Shown here: positions 37,701-47,031 of the stretch, in pieces
How the letters are laid out: every line of letters begins with the position of its first letter
Numbering within the stretch: the first letter of the stretch is position 1
NCBI RefSeq assembly: GCF_052056915.1
Contig: NZ_CP195119.1
Coordinates: forward strand, 1,116,001 to 1,180,000
Origin: MTP4 sp052056915
Lineage (GTDB): Archaea > Halobacteriota > Methanosarcinia > Methanosarcinales > Methanosarcinaceae
Length of the DNA stretch: 64,000 nucleotides
Direction: 5' to 3'
Position numbers and translations under genes: made by a program
Notes under the pieces: model-generated
The model's database searches: none
What the model saw: only the letters and a program-made list of their open reading frames with translations
Told to the model about the DNA's origin: nothing

Positions 37701-40700
37701 CATTTCATCAAGGGAGCTCTGGGAATCCCATATCCACCCTGAAGATCGTAAGCGAGCAGCCGAGTACTACGAACAAGCCCTGAAAGAGGGGAAAGAATAC
37801 CACCAGGACTACCGGATACGCAGAAAGGACGGAAGCTACGCTTATGTGGAAAACAACGGGGTTTTCCTGAAGGACGAGAAAGGCCGGGTATACCGGATGC
37901 TCGGCGCAATAAAAGACATTACGGAAAGAAGGCTTGCAAGGGAAAAACTCGAGAAAAGTGAAGAAAGGTACAGGCTGGCAGCGGAACAGACAGGGCAGAT
38001 TGTATTTGAGCATGACCTTAAAAATGAAGTTATCGACTGGGTGGGAGCTATCCAGGAACTTACAGGCTATTCTCCGGAAGAATTCCGGAAATTCGACACT
38101 GAAAAATGGGAAGAACACGTCCACCCTGAGGACAGGAAACGATCCATCGAAAGGATCACGGAAGCCCTCGAGAAGGGGGAAAGGTTCGTTGAGGAGTACA
38201 GGTTCAGGAGAAAAGACGGGGACTATTTCTACGTGGAATCCTGCGGGATCGGGATGCTCGATGAGGAGGGAAAACCCTTCAGGGCACTCGGGGTGATGAA
38301 AGACATTACTGGAAGGAAGCTTGCCAGGGAAAAACTTGAGAAAAGCGAAGAAAGGTACAGGCTGGCAGCTGAAAACACAGGGCAGATCGTTTATGATTAT
38401 GAGATTAGGACGGGAAAAATAGACTGGACAGGAGCTATTGAGAAACTTACAGGATACGGTATCGAAGAATTCCGGAAATTCGGAAAAGACGAGTGGATTT
38501 CACACATACATCCCGAAGAAAGAATTCGGGTGGTAGAAAGCATAAAGAGGTCCCTGGAGACCGGGGACAGGATTCAGGAAGAATTCAGGTTCAGAAGAAA
38601 AGACGGCAGCTATTTCTACGTGGAAGACAGCGGGACGGTCCTGATAGACGGAAACGGGCTCCCTTACAGGGTCATTGGCGTTAAAAAAGACATCACGGAA
38701 CAAAAACTTGCCCGTGAAAAACTTGAAAGAAGTGAAGAAAGATACCGCATGATTGCGGAACATACCGGACAGGTCCTCTATCATGATAACTATATGGCAG
38801 GGAAAATTGAATGGGCGGGAGCGATCCCTGAAATTACCGGATACGGCTTTAAGGAATTCCAGGAAATAACCGAAAACGGCTGGCTTGGGCTGGTCCATCA
38901 AGAAGACCAGGCAAGGGTGATAGCAGCACATGAGCAGTGCAGGAAAACCGGAGGGGATTTCTTTGAAGAGTACAGGCTCAAAAAAGCTGACGGAAGCTAT
39001 GTCATCGTGGAAGATGAGGGAGTCTACCTTAAAGACGAAAACGGAACCGTATTCAAGGCACTTGGAGTTATCAAAGATATCGCGGAAAAAAAGCTTGCCC
39101 AGAAGAAACTGAAGGAAAGCGAGGAACGCTTCAGGGTCGCTACCGAGCAGACAGGCCAAATCGTCTTTGAACATGACCACATAAATGACATACTTTCCTG
39201 GGCAGGCGCAATCACTGAAATTACCGGGTACGGTATCGAGGAATTCCGGAAATTAGGCAGCAACGTATGGCTTGAACATGTCCACCCTGAAGACCGGGAA
39301 AGGGTTCTTGCAGAACTCAGGAGATTCAAGGAAAAAGACAGCCACTTCCGTGTGGAATACAGGTTCAGGAGAAAGGACGGGAGCTACTTCCATGTAGAAG
39401 ACAGCGGGGTCTACCTGCGAAATGAAGCAGGGCAGATCCACAAGGCTGTCGGGGTAATAAAAGACATCGGCCCGATAAAGCTTGCCGCGGAAAAACTCCA
39501 GGAAAGCGAAGAAAGGTTCCGCATAGCGGCAGAAAAGACCGGCCAGTTAGTGTACGATTTCGACATCGGTTCGGAAGAGATAAGATGGGCAGGGGCAATT
39601 GAGGACATTAGCGGTTACACCCATGAGGAAATCCATGAGCTTACGACCAGGAAGCTCTGGAAAGAGCACATTCACCCTGAGGACTATAAAGAAGTAGTCA
39701 AATATTTTGCAAATGCCCTTAAGACAGGGGGGAGTTACTGCCAGGAATACAGGTTCAAAAGAAAATCCGGGGGCTATATTTACGTTGAAGATTGCGGGAT
39801 TTATTTGAGAGATAAAAAGGGCAGAGTATACCGGATGATAGGAGTAATAAAAGATATCACTGAGAGAAAGCGAGGAACGGAAGAATTGCGGAAAAGCGAA
39901 GAAAGGTTCCGCGTCGTTGCCGAACAAACCGGGCAACTGGTATACGATTATGATATATCAGAAGATAAAATAAGATGGGCGGGAGCCGTCAAAGAACTTA
40001 TGGAATACAGTGAAGAAGAATTTGAGAATATAAAGAGTCTGGAGGAATGTAAAGAATTCCTGCATCCGGGGGACTGCAAACGTGTGGTTGATTCATATAA
40101 AAAATGCCTGGAAACGGGAGAAAGATACCGTGAAGAATACAGGCTCAAAAGAAAAGACGGGAACTATATTTACGTGGAAAACAGGGGAGTATTCCTGAAG
40201 GATGGAAATGGGCGTATATGCAGGATGCTCGGGGCAAATAAAGACATTACACAGCTCAAGCATTCCCTTGAAAAAGTAAGGGAAAGCGAAGAGAAATACC
40301 GCTCATTCATACAAAACTTCAAAGGAATTGCCTTCCAGGGGAATATGGACTTCACGGCTCTTTTCATGCACGGGTCTCTTGAGGAAATAACAGGATACAG
40401 GGAAGAGGACTTCTATCCGGACGGGGTGAGATGGGACCAGATAATCGATCCCGAAGACCTGCCAGCTGTCCTTGAAGACGCAGAAAAATTGAGGATGATT
40501 CCTGGGGCCACTACCGAGAGGGAATACAGGATAAGGAAAAAGGACGGAAACATCTGCTGGGTCCACGAAATAGTCCAGAATATTTCCGATGAATCGGGAA
40601 AACCCATCTTAGTGCAGGGCTCTATCTATAACGTAACTGAAAGAAAGGAAGCAGAAGAAGCCCTGGCAAGGACCGAGGAGATCCGCAAGAAAGAGATCCA

Positions 40701-41349
40701 CCACCGGATCAAGAACAACCTTCAGGTGATATCCAGCCTCCTTGAACTTCAGGCCGACCAGTTCAGCGAAGAAAAAGTGGTAGAGGCGTTCAGGGAAAGC
40801 CAGAACCGCGTGGCGTCCATGGCCATTATCCATGAAGAGCTGTACAGGGCAGGAGATACCGAAACCCTTGATTTTGCAGCCTATCTCAGGAAACTGACTT
40901 CAGACCTTCTCCGCTCGTATACTATCAGGAAAGAAGACATAAAGCTGAAGCTGGAGGTAGAGGAGATATTCCTGGGAATGGATACGGCAATCCCATTAGG
41001 GATCATTATCAACGAACTTGTCTCCAATGCCCTGAAACATGCTTTCCCTGCAGGAGGGAAAGGAGAAATACACATCAAACTTTTCCGGAGAGAAGGTTCA
41101 GGAAATAAAAGTATAAGTAACATTACAAATAATATTGATGCAAGGAGCACTATTAACAAAAATAATCAGTTCACACTGATTGTTTCGGACAACGGGTTGG
41201 GTTTTCCGGAAAACATTGACTTCACAAATACCGATTCTTTAGGTTTTCAGCTTGTAAATACCCTTGTAGAACAGCTGGAGGGTACGATCAAGCTTGAAAG
41301 AAACGGGACAACGCTTTTCAGGATTAAGTTTCTGGAAAGTGGGCAATGA
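34759..41349 (+). CDS. Giant multi-PAS sensor histidine kinase
   Basis: About 2,196 residues, no membrane helices. I count 15 PAS-like modules: one N-terminal (NPNPVLRV), four of the IPxPVxxKD type starting near residues 150, 277, 421 and 551, nine PAS_3/PAC modules of the EQTGQxVYDYD type starting near 682, 813, 942, 1069, 1200, 1328, 1457, 1585 and 1716, and one more PAS_3 near 1846. Spacing is about 130 residues. It ends with HisKA_2 (EIHHRIKNNLQVISSLLELQ, His near 1980) and a HATPase domain (NELVSNALKHAF, DNGLGFP). The tandem modules have clearly expanded by internal duplication. A receiver gene follows directly, so phosphotransfer to it is likely. Confidence 0.92.
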   Translation: MMDQFPSNNPNPVLRVDGEGTILYANKAASPLAEYWGTGEGEKLPQAMVNKIKGILSQKNPEKLEINTEKKTYSVTFCPLPEDNCVYLQGFDISPFRHAEEELKKKYEELESRAGKRNPDPAGAKAQLYREISGKKQTDQAPQDCPLFLETLLNTIPAPVLAKDREGKYRECNEFFSREIAGIPKEEILGKTIKEVFPQLSPELADAIHRQDLELLEEGEKDSYETEFPCADGTVRNFLVNRAVFKDENGRTAAMVAVMLDVSELRRNEKKIRNNVKFLETLLNTIPNPVFYKDRKGAYLGCNETFSRMITGLPEEEILGYTLPELTDRFMIDFSPKFSTEEIRKLIENSDQYHREELELIKTGGSQLEEYKAFCADGMKRDFLTSRTAYRNEEGEVAGMVSVLQDITRIKQIERTLRDNLQFLETLINTIPNPIFYKDRNGAYIGCNEVFANRIFGLPREKIIGKTLPALQVPVTEELKEYCHRLALELARTGKKQENDLEFVCADGKTRDFIVNRAAFRDEEGEIAGIVGVMQDITQRKSAQEALRDTVSFLETLLDDIPSPVFQRDKSGIYLNCNETFASQIMGLPKEKVIGRSFADFRKRVPKELVEIYQLHDQELLKQGESQYYETKVVCADGVKRDFLFHKAAYKDSSGNVNGIVGVMLDITQRKEAEEIFRKSEERFREVAERTGQLVYDYDLRTGQSSWEGAIEEITGYGYEEFQDFVPEAWAEHLHPEDRKRVVEVHKKCLETGEAFHEEYRLRRKDGSYFYAEDSGFYLKDENGKVCRAPGVIKDISERKLAQEKIEESEKKFRIIAEQIGQLIFDQDPETGKIKWEGAIQEITGYNSGEFNSFSIPDLLEIIHPEDREKAFAGHEACMKSGGSYNEEFRLRKKNGTYIYVEDTALYLKNEKGNVYRILGVVKDITERKLSMQKIEESEERFRLVAEQTGQGVYDYNVESERLSWTGAIEEISGYRAEDPRISSRELWESHIHPEDRKRAAEYYEQALKEGKEYHQDYRIRRKDGSYAYVENNGVFLKDEKGRVYRMLGAIKDITERRLAREKLEKSEERYRLAAEQTGQIVFEHDLKNEVIDWVGAIQELTGYSPEEFRKFDTEKWEEHVHPEDRKRSIERITEALEKGERFVEEYRFRRKDGDYFYVESCGIGMLDEEGKPFRALGVMKDITGRKLAREKLEKSEERYRLAAENTGQIVYDYEIRTGKIDWTGAIEKLTGYGIEEFRKFGKDEWISHIHPEERIRVVESIKRSLETGDRIQEEFRFRRKDGSYFYVEDSGTVLIDGNGLPYRVIGVKKDITEQKLAREKLERSEERYRMIAEHTGQVLYHDNYMAGKIEWAGAIPEITGYGFKEFQEITENGWLGLVHQEDQARVIAAHEQCRKTGGDFFEEYRLKKADGSYVIVEDEGVYLKDENGTVFKALGVIKDIAEKKLAQKKLKESEERFRVATEQTGQIVFEHDHINDILSWAGAITEITGYGIEEFRKLGSNVWLEHVHPEDRERVLAELRRFKEKDSHFRVEYRFRRKDGSYFHVEDSGVYLRNEAGQIHKAVGVIKDIGPIKLAAEKLQESEERFRIAAEKTGQLVYDFDIGSEEIRWAGAIEDISGYTHEEIHELTTRKLWKEHIHPEDYKEVVKYFANALKTGGSYCQEYRFKRKSGGYIYVEDCGIYLRDKKGRVYRMIGVIKDITERKRGTEELRKSEERFRVVAEQTGQLVYDYDISEDKIRWAGAVKELMEYSEEEFENIKSLEECKEFLHPGDCKRVVDSYKKCLETGERYREEYRLKRKDGNYIYVENRGVFLKDGNGRICRMLGANKDITQLKHSLEKVRESEEKYRSFIQNFKGIAFQGNMDFTALFMHGSLEEITGYREEDFYPDGVRWDQIIDPEDLPAVLEDAEKLRMIPGATTEREYRIRKKDGNICWVHEIVQNISDESGKPILVQGSIYNVTERKEAEEALARTEEIRKKEIHHRIKNNLQVISSLLELQADQFSEEKVVEAFRESQNRVASMAIIHEELYRAGDTETLDFAAYLRKLTSDLLRSYTIRKEDIKLKLEVEEIFLGMDTAIPLGIIINELVSNALKHAFPAGGKGEIHIKLFRREGSGNKSISNITNNIDARSTINKNNQFTLIVSDNGLGFPENIDFTNTDSLGFQLVNTLVEQLEGTIKLERNGTTLFRIKFLESGQ

Positions 41350-41384
41350 CCCGGAACCAGAGTATGAATAAAAGGGGAAATAAA

Positions 41385-41786
41385 ATGAAAAAGGCAAAAA
41401 TTCTGGTTGTCGAAGACCAGAACATCGTGGCTCTGAATATCAGGAACAAGCTTAAGAATTTAGGCTACGCGGTTCCAGCTACTGCGGCTACCGGAGAAGA
41501 AGCAGTCAGGAAAGCGGAACTGACAGATGCTGATCTTGTTTTGATGGACATAATGCTAAAAGGGGATATGGACGGGATATCAGCGGCTCAGGAAATCAAG
41601 TCCCAGTTCGGGATTCCCATCCTGTACCTGACCGCTTACACGGACGAAGAAACCCTCGGCAGGGCAAAAATGACCGAACCTGCAGGGTATATCTCGAAAC
41701 CTTTCAAAGAAGAGGACCTGCACAGCAACATTGAAATGGCGCTGCACAAACACAGGCTTGAAAAGGAAGAAAAGGAAGCGGAATAA
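41385..41786 (+). CDS. Stand-alone response regulator receiver protein, copy 1
   Basis: 133 residues consisting of a CheY-like receiver only. Acidic pocket in KILVVEDQNIVALNIRNKLK, phosphoacceptor aspartate in DLVLMDIMLKGDMDG, conserved Thr/Tyr in YLTAYTD and lysine in YISKPFKEEDL. The start at 41385 follows AGGGGAAATAA; an ATG at 41346 overlaps the kinase stop and is an alternative that would add 13 residues. There is no DNA-binding output, so it must act by protein contact or pass phosphate on. Confidence 0.92.
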   Translation: MKKAKILVVEDQNIVALNIRNKLKNLGYAVPATAATGEEAVRKAELTDADLVLMDIMLKGDMDGISAAQEIKSQFGIPILYLTAYTDEETLGRAKMTEPAGYISKPFKEEDLHSNIEMALHKHRLEKEEKEAE

Positions 41787-41941
41787 AATTCCCTGCCCTA
41801 TTTTTTAAAGCTTTTTTGAAGTTTATTTGAATTTAACTTAACGAAGTAAAAACTTCATATGAGACAAAAAAGGGGACCCGGGGAGTAGCTTTGTTGTCAG
41901 CCCCAAAAACGGGGAAATGAAAGAAAAAAGGAGGAAAATGA

Positions 41942-44900
41942 ATGGAACATTTTCCCTCGAAGAACCCTAATCCCGTACTCAGGATAGGAAAAGACGGAAA
42001 GGTCCTCTATGCAAACAGGGCTGCCAGCCCTTTACTTGAAACCTGGGGGATCAAGGAAGGAGAAAAAACCCCCGAACTTATTGAAAATGCTGTCCTGAAA
42101 GCCCTGAGTCGGGGAAACTGCGAAGAGCTAGAACTGGAAACCGAAGCCCGGACATATCTTGTCACACTGAATCCCTTTCCTGAAGAAGCCTGCGTAAATG
42201 TCTACGGGTACGACATAAGCAGCCGGAAAGAAATTGAAAAAAAGCTGCATATCCGGGAAAAACAGCATATAGTGCTCGAAAAGCTCGGAAAAATGACCCT
42301 TACCTGCACAAGCCTCCAGGCCCTGATGGATGAAAGCACAGGACTGGTAGCCAGTACTCTGGAAATCGAATCCTGTAAAATCCTTGAGCTGCTCCCGGAT
42401 GGAAATTTTCTGCTTCGAGCGGGATTCGGACTGGGGAGAGAACTCGCAGGAGAGCTAATTATCGGAAGAGGAAAGGACTCCCTGGCAGGATACACGCTGC
42501 TTTCAAGGAGACCTGTTTCCGTAAAAGACATGAAAGAGGAGACCCGCTTCAAAAAAACCGCTTCTGTTGCGGACCAGGGCCTGGTAAGCGGGATTAGCAT
42601 TATTATAGGGGAGGCGAAAAGACCTTTCGGGGTGATCGAAGCCTTCTCAACGAAAAGAAGGGAATTTTCGGAAGAGGACCAATATTTCCTTAGTTCGGTC
42701 GCATTTCTGATTGCAGGGACAACTGAACGCAGGAAAGCCGAAGAAAAACTACGGCTGCACCAGAAGCTTCTAGAAAAACAGGTAGAGGAAAGGACCAGGG
42801 AACTCACTAAAACGAATAAAACCCTGACCACGGAAATTGTCCGGCGCGAGCAGGTTGAACAGACCCTCAGGAGCAATATGGAACTGATGGAAAAACTGCT
42901 TGGCACAATGCCAAACCCCATCTATTACAAAAACACAGAAGGAGCTTACAGGGACTGTAACGAGAACTTTTCCAGGCTAATCGCAGGCCTGCCAAAAGAG
43001 GAGTTGATGGGGTCTACAACTCCGGAAGTTGCCGAAAAATTGCTGCCTGAACTTATCATTAAAGCCCCGGAGCAAAACAAAGATAAGCTGTTTGAACAGG
43101 CCAGGGAAATCCACTGGAAAGACCTGGAACTGCTCCGGAAAGGAGGAAGCCAGGTTTTTGAAGATGAAATACTATGTTCTGACGGCGTAAAGCGAAATTT
43201 CCTTATCAACAAGTCAACCTTCGGGAACGGAAAAGGCGAGGTTTCAGGGCTCCTCTGTATGATGCAGGACATAAGCGAGCTCAAGCTGGCTGAAAAAAAG
43301 CTCAGAGACAACCTCTATTTTCTGGAAAAGCTTCTCGATGCCATCCCCACTCCCGTGTTTTACAAAGACAGGGAAAACAGGTATCGGCTCTGCAATGAAG
43401 AGTTTATCAGGAAAATCGCCGGGATCCCGAAAGAGCAGATAGTTGGGTATTCCCTGCATGAGTTCATAAAAGAACAGCCTGAAGACCTTATCCTTCTTCA
43501 TGAAAAATACGACCGAACCCTTATGAGGGAGAGAAAGACCCAGCGCTACGAAGCACAATTGAAATGTGCCACCAAAGGGTTCAGGGATTTTCTCATAAAC
43601 AAAGCCCCTTACATCGAGAAAGACGGAGAACCCGGGGGGATTGTCGGGGTGATGTTCGATGTAACCGAAAACAGGCAAGCCCGGGAAACCCTGGAGAGAA
43701 GAGAAGAGCGCTACCGGCTCGCTGCGGAGCAGACAGGGCAAATTGTTTTTGATTATGACTTCAAAACCGGCTCCGTTGACTGGGCAGGGGCCGTTACGGA
43801 AGACACCGCCCATATCATCGAACTTCAGAAATTTGACATGAACCGCTGGTGCGAAAAAATACATCCTGAAGACCGGGGACGTGTAAGGTCGGCATTTGAA
43901 AAATCCCTTAAGACAGGAGAGAAGTTCCATGAAGTATACAGGTTCAGGAAAAAGGAAGGCGGATATATCTATATGGAGGAAAGCGGAATTTTGTTGAAAG
44001 ACGAAGAAGGCCGCATCCGTAGAATGCTGGGAGCAAAAAAAGACATAACCGAGAGAAAAATGGCAGTGGAAAAGCTGCATAAAAGCGAAGAAAGTTTCCA
44101 CTCCTTCATGCAGAACTTCCGGGGGATCGGGTTCCAGCTTGACAGGAACTTCAAAACGGTATTCATACACGGGGCTGCAGTAGAAATCACAGGCTACAGT
44201 AAAGAGGACTTCCTTTCCGGGAATATAGAGTGGACCCGGCTTGTCAAAGAGGAAGACCTGCCGCTTATCCTGGAAAAAAGGAGAAGATTGAAGGAAGAAC
44301 CGGAGCTGTTTACCGAACTTGAGTACCGGATAAGGAGAAAAGACGGGAAACTGCGCTGGGTCAGGGAAGTTATCCAGACCGTACCCGACGGACCGGATAA
44401 GTCAATACAGTTCCAGGGCTCGTTCCACGATATCACCGAAAGAAAAACAGCAGAAGAAGCCCTGGAAAAAGCCGAAAAGGTCCGGAAAAAAGAGATCCAC
44501 CACCGGATCAAGAACAACCTCCAGGTAATCTCTTCCCTCCTCAGCCTCCAGTCCGAAAAATTCGGGGATGCGCAAGTGCTCGAAGCTTTCCGGGAAAGCC
44601 AGAACCGCGTAATATCCATGGCTATTATCCACGAGGAACTCTACAAAGGAGACGAAATCGATACCCTTGATTTTGCAGCCTATCTCCAGAAACTGACCGC
44701 AGATCTTCTAAGTTCATACAGGGTCGGGAAAGGTGACATCAGCCTGGAGCTTGACCTTGAGAAAATTTACCTGGGGATGGACACGGCAATCCCCCTCGGA
44801 ATCATTGTCAATGAACTGGTTTCCAACGCCCTGAAACATGCCTTCATGACCGGAAAGAAAGGGAAGATTCGCATAAACCTCTGCGGAAAGGAAAAATTTA

Positions 44901-45169
44901 CCGCAAACCCGGAGGATTGCGGGACAGGATCCGAATGCAGGAAAGGGCAGGGCTTGCAGGCGAAAAAGGATTTGCAGTTGGAAAAGGGGTTGCCGTTTAC
45001 ACTAATTGTGGCCGATAACGGTCCGGGCATCCCGGAAGAAATCGATTTCAGGAATACTAGTTCCCTGGGGCTCCAGCTAGTAAATCTCCTTGTTGAACAG
45101 ATAGATGCCTCCATCGAGCTTAATAACAGCACCGGGACAGAGTTCAGGATCGATATTACGGACAACTGA
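41942..45169 (+). CDS. GAF/PAS sensor histidine kinase (HisKA_2 type)
   Basis: 1,075-residue soluble kinase starting MEHFPSKNPNPVLRIG behind GGAGG. Order: N-terminal PAS-like unit, a GAF domain at about 105-266 (MDESTGLVASTLEIESCKIL, then FGVIEAFSTKRREFSEEDQY), a coiled coil near 270-300 (EKQVEERTRELTKTNKTL), PAS units at about 313 and 456, PAS_3 units at about 591 and 714, HisKA_2 with EIHHRIKNNLQVISSLLSLQ near 851, and HATPase with NELVSNALKHAF near 955 and DNGPGIP. The HATPase has a variable glycine/lysine-rich loop of about 35 residues. GAF plus PAS suggests it senses a small ligand or redox state. Confidence 0.9.
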   Translation: MEHFPSKNPNPVLRIGKDGKVLYANRAASPLLETWGIKEGEKTPELIENAVLKALSRGNCEELELETEARTYLVTLNPFPEEACVNVYGYDISSRKEIEKKLHIREKQHIVLEKLGKMTLTCTSLQALMDESTGLVASTLEIESCKILELLPDGNFLLRAGFGLGRELAGELIIGRGKDSLAGYTLLSRRPVSVKDMKEETRFKKTASVADQGLVSGISIIIGEAKRPFGVIEAFSTKRREFSEEDQYFLSSVAFLIAGTTERRKAEEKLRLHQKLLEKQVEERTRELTKTNKTLTTEIVRREQVEQTLRSNMELMEKLLGTMPNPIYYKNTEGAYRDCNENFSRLIAGLPKEELMGSTTPEVAEKLLPELIIKAPEQNKDKLFEQAREIHWKDLELLRKGGSQVFEDEILCSDGVKRNFLINKSTFGNGKGEVSGLLCMMQDISELKLAEKKLRDNLYFLEKLLDAIPTPVFYKDRENRYRLCNEEFIRKIAGIPKEQIVGYSLHEFIKEQPEDLILLHEKYDRTLMRERKTQRYEAQLKCATKGFRDFLINKAPYIEKDGEPGGIVGVMFDVTENRQARETLERREERYRLAAEQTGQIVFDYDFKTGSVDWAGAVTEDTAHIIELQKFDMNRWCEKIHPEDRGRVRSAFEKSLKTGEKFHEVYRFRKKEGGYIYMEESGILLKDEEGRIRRMLGAKKDITERKMAVEKLHKSEESFHSFMQNFRGIGFQLDRNFKTVFIHGAAVEITGYSKEDFLSGNIEWTRLVKEEDLPLILEKRRRLKEEPELFTELEYRIRRKDGKLRWVREVIQTVPDGPDKSIQFQGSFHDITERKTAEEALEKAEKVRKKEIHHRIKNNLQVISSLLSLQSEKFGDAQVLEAFRESQNRVISMAIIHEELYKGDEIDTLDFAAYLQKLTADLLSSYRVGKGDISLELDLEKIYLGMDTAIPLGIIVNELVSNALKHAFMTGKKGKIRINLCGKEKFTANPEDCGTGSECRKGQGLQAKKDLQLEKGLPFTLIVADNGPGIPEEIDFRNTSSLGLQLVNLLVEQIDASIELNNSTGTEFRIDITDN

Positions 45170-45310
45170 AATTAGTGGTTTACTGGTTTATTGATGCGGG
45201 GTAAGAACCAGGCTCTATGCTCAGGAACAACTTATTTTAAATATTTCAGATAGTGGACACATATTTATAAGAAATATAAATAAAGAAGTATAGATGAGTG
45301 GTAAGGGGAT

Positions 45311-45652
45311 ATGGAAAGAATAAAGCTTATTTCCAGCTCCTTGAAACATGTTTTCCCGGAAGGAAAAGGAGGAGAAATCCTTATCAAACTTTTCCAGACA
45401 GCCCACAATAAAAATAAAGTTATAAATAGGAACAGAAAAATTAATAAAAATGGTAATAGTAAGTACAGTACTCAGTTCTCATTGATCGTTTCGGATGACG
45501 GGTCAAAATTTCCTGAAAATATTGATTTCAGGAATACCACCTCTCCGGGATTGCAGCTCGTAAACACCCTGGTGGAACAGCTCGAAGGAAACATCGAACT
45601 AGAGAGAAACGGAGGCACTAAATTCATTATCCGGTTCGGAGGAACCGGGTGA
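45311..45652 (+). pseudogene. Decayed HATPase tail of a histidine kinase
   Basis: 113-residue frame that aligns with only the last part of the giant kinase: LKHVFPEGKGGEILIKLF, then ENIDFRNTTSPGLQLVNTLV and EQLEGNIELERNGGTKF. The HisKA domain and all sensor modules are missing. The ATP-binding N box NELVSNALKHAF has become KLISSSLKHVF, losing the key asparagine, and the G1 box DNGLGFP has become DDGSKFP. A TATA-like TATTTATAAGAAATATA lies about 45 bases upstream, so it may still be transcribed. Best read as a remnant of a deleted kinase, less likely a regulator. Confidence 0.75.
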
Positions 45653-45712
45653 CCAAAATGGCAATTAACCGATTCAAAGCTAACAGCAATGAAGGAAAAC
45701 GGGGGTAACAAA

Positions 45713-46138
45713 ATGGGAAAAGCAAAGATTCTGGTTGTTGAAGACCAGAATATCGTAGCCCTGAATATCAGAAACAAGTTGAAGAACCTGGGATATACCG
45801 TACCAAGCACCGCAGCTTCAGGGGAGGAAGCAATCCGGAAGGCAGAGTTAACAGGTGCTGACCTGGTTTTGATGGACATCATGTTAAAAGGAGAAATGGA
45901 CGGGATCGAAGCAGCAAGGGAGATCAAAGCCCGCTTTGGGATACCCGTAATCTACCTTACCGCCTACACGGACAGCGAAACCCTGGAAAGGGCCAAAATG
46001 ACCGAACCTGTAGGCTATATCTCAAAGCCTTTCAAGGAAGAAGACCTGCACAGCAATATAGAGATGGCTCTCCATAAACACCGTGCTGAAAAGGGAGAAG
46101 AGGGGGAAGGTGAAAAAGAAGAAAAAGAAAGCGTTTAA
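45713..46138 (+). CDS. Stand-alone response regulator receiver protein, copy 2
   Basis: 141-residue CheY-like receiver, close paralogue of the one at 41385. Acidic pocket in KILVVEDQNIVALNIRNKLK, phosphoacceptor in DLVLMDIMLKGEMDGI, lysine in YISKPFKEEDL, and a charged tail EKGEEGEGEKEEKESV. The start at 45713 (MGKAKIL) follows GGGGGTAACA; an ATG at 45689 is an alternative. Its position after the decayed kinase tail shows that a whole kinase-receiver unit was duplicated and the kinase then lost; its present partner may be the GAF/PAS kinase upstream. Confidence 0.92.
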   Translation: MGKAKILVVEDQNIVALNIRNKLKNLGYTVPSTAASGEEAIRKAELTGADLVLMDIMLKGEMDGIEAAREIKARFGIPVIYLTAYTDSETLERAKMTEPVGYISKPFKEEDLHSNIEMALHKHRAEKGEEGEGEKEEKESV

Positions 46139-46204
46139 GACAAAACGTTGAATGGAATAATCAGGGATTAAGTGAAAAAGAATTAATGCGGCAGGAAAAT
46201 AAAA

Positions 46205-46250
46205 GTTGTTCTGGCAAACTCCGCTGCAAGGTGCGGAGTATTCAGATTAA
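46205..46250 (+). repeat. Hairpin element, copy A
   Basis: GTTG..CTGGC, then a 6-bp stem CTCCGC/GCGGAG (46219-46224 and 46233-46238) with loop TGCAAGGT, then TATTC. A second copy lies at 60912-60960. The stems differ at one pair, T-A here against C-G there, so pairing is preserved by a double change. Confidence 0.75.
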
Positions 46251-46400
46251 AAAAGTAAGGATGAAAACAGGCACATATACCTGTGAAATCTACTTTTGAG
46301 AGCAGAACATCCTTTAAATCCAGGAACACATTTTAAAGCCGACAATCCCCTGGTGTCTTGCCAACCGAATACCGCCGAATAAAATAGATCGCAATTACTC

Positions 46401-46480
46401 ATAGTCGTTCACACTCAACCACAATCATTCATACCCGTTCATAATCATTCATAATAGTTCATACTTGTTCATGGCAATTC
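46401..46480. repeat. 10-base periodic TTC/ATA repeats
   Basis: Seven of eight consecutive 10-base units fit ATANNNNTTC or a close variant (for example ATAATCATTC, ATACCCGTTC, ATAATCATTC, ATAATAGTTC, ATACTTGTTC). The period equals one DNA helical turn, so all copies face the same side. Confidence 0.75.
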
Positions 46481-47031
46481 AATGCCTGGCGATTGACGCG
46501 ACACCAGGATAAGTTCTACTTTTTAATAGCAAAATATATCTGAAGAGAGTATCGGCTGCATTCATCCCCAAACTTAAAATCTGAGGGTCCACGAGAAAAT
46601 TAGTGCAAAATTTAAAGAACCGGACAGCGTATGGAAAGACTTCAGACCTTTAAGATCCATAATAGAAGACGGCTTCAAATTTGTGAAAAAAATGTACTCT
46701 CCGGAGAATTTACACATGTAATTCAGGTTATTACTTGAGTTCACTGCGAGTTTCAGTTGTCAGGGTAGCTATTGAAGACGGGGCAGAGACCTGCTTTCCC
46801 TCAAAACCTTCAACCTCAGAAGGTCTGAAAATCCTGGTTCCGTGATTCACATTTATGAAATATTTTTTATTCCCAAATCCGGGTATCGGACATTTTAAGT
46901 GCGGGGATTTAATTTTTTCTGGCTTCCAGAATTTCTAAAATACTCTCCAAGTTCATAAAAAATTTAAAATAATAACAAATATGTCTACTTCTAAAAATAC
47001 TTCCTAAATACATAAAAAAATTTAAAATAAT

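Larger units (their letters stand above)
46139..47031. other. Intergenic region between the signalling island and the disaggregatase array
   Basis: About 900 bases without a supported gene. Contents: a hairpin element at 46205-46250 that recurs at 60912, a 10-base periodic array at 46401-46480, and an AT-rich tract at 46860-47030 with two similar copies of ATAAAAAATTTAAAATAATA leading into the promoter of the first disaggregatase gene. Confidence 0.6.
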
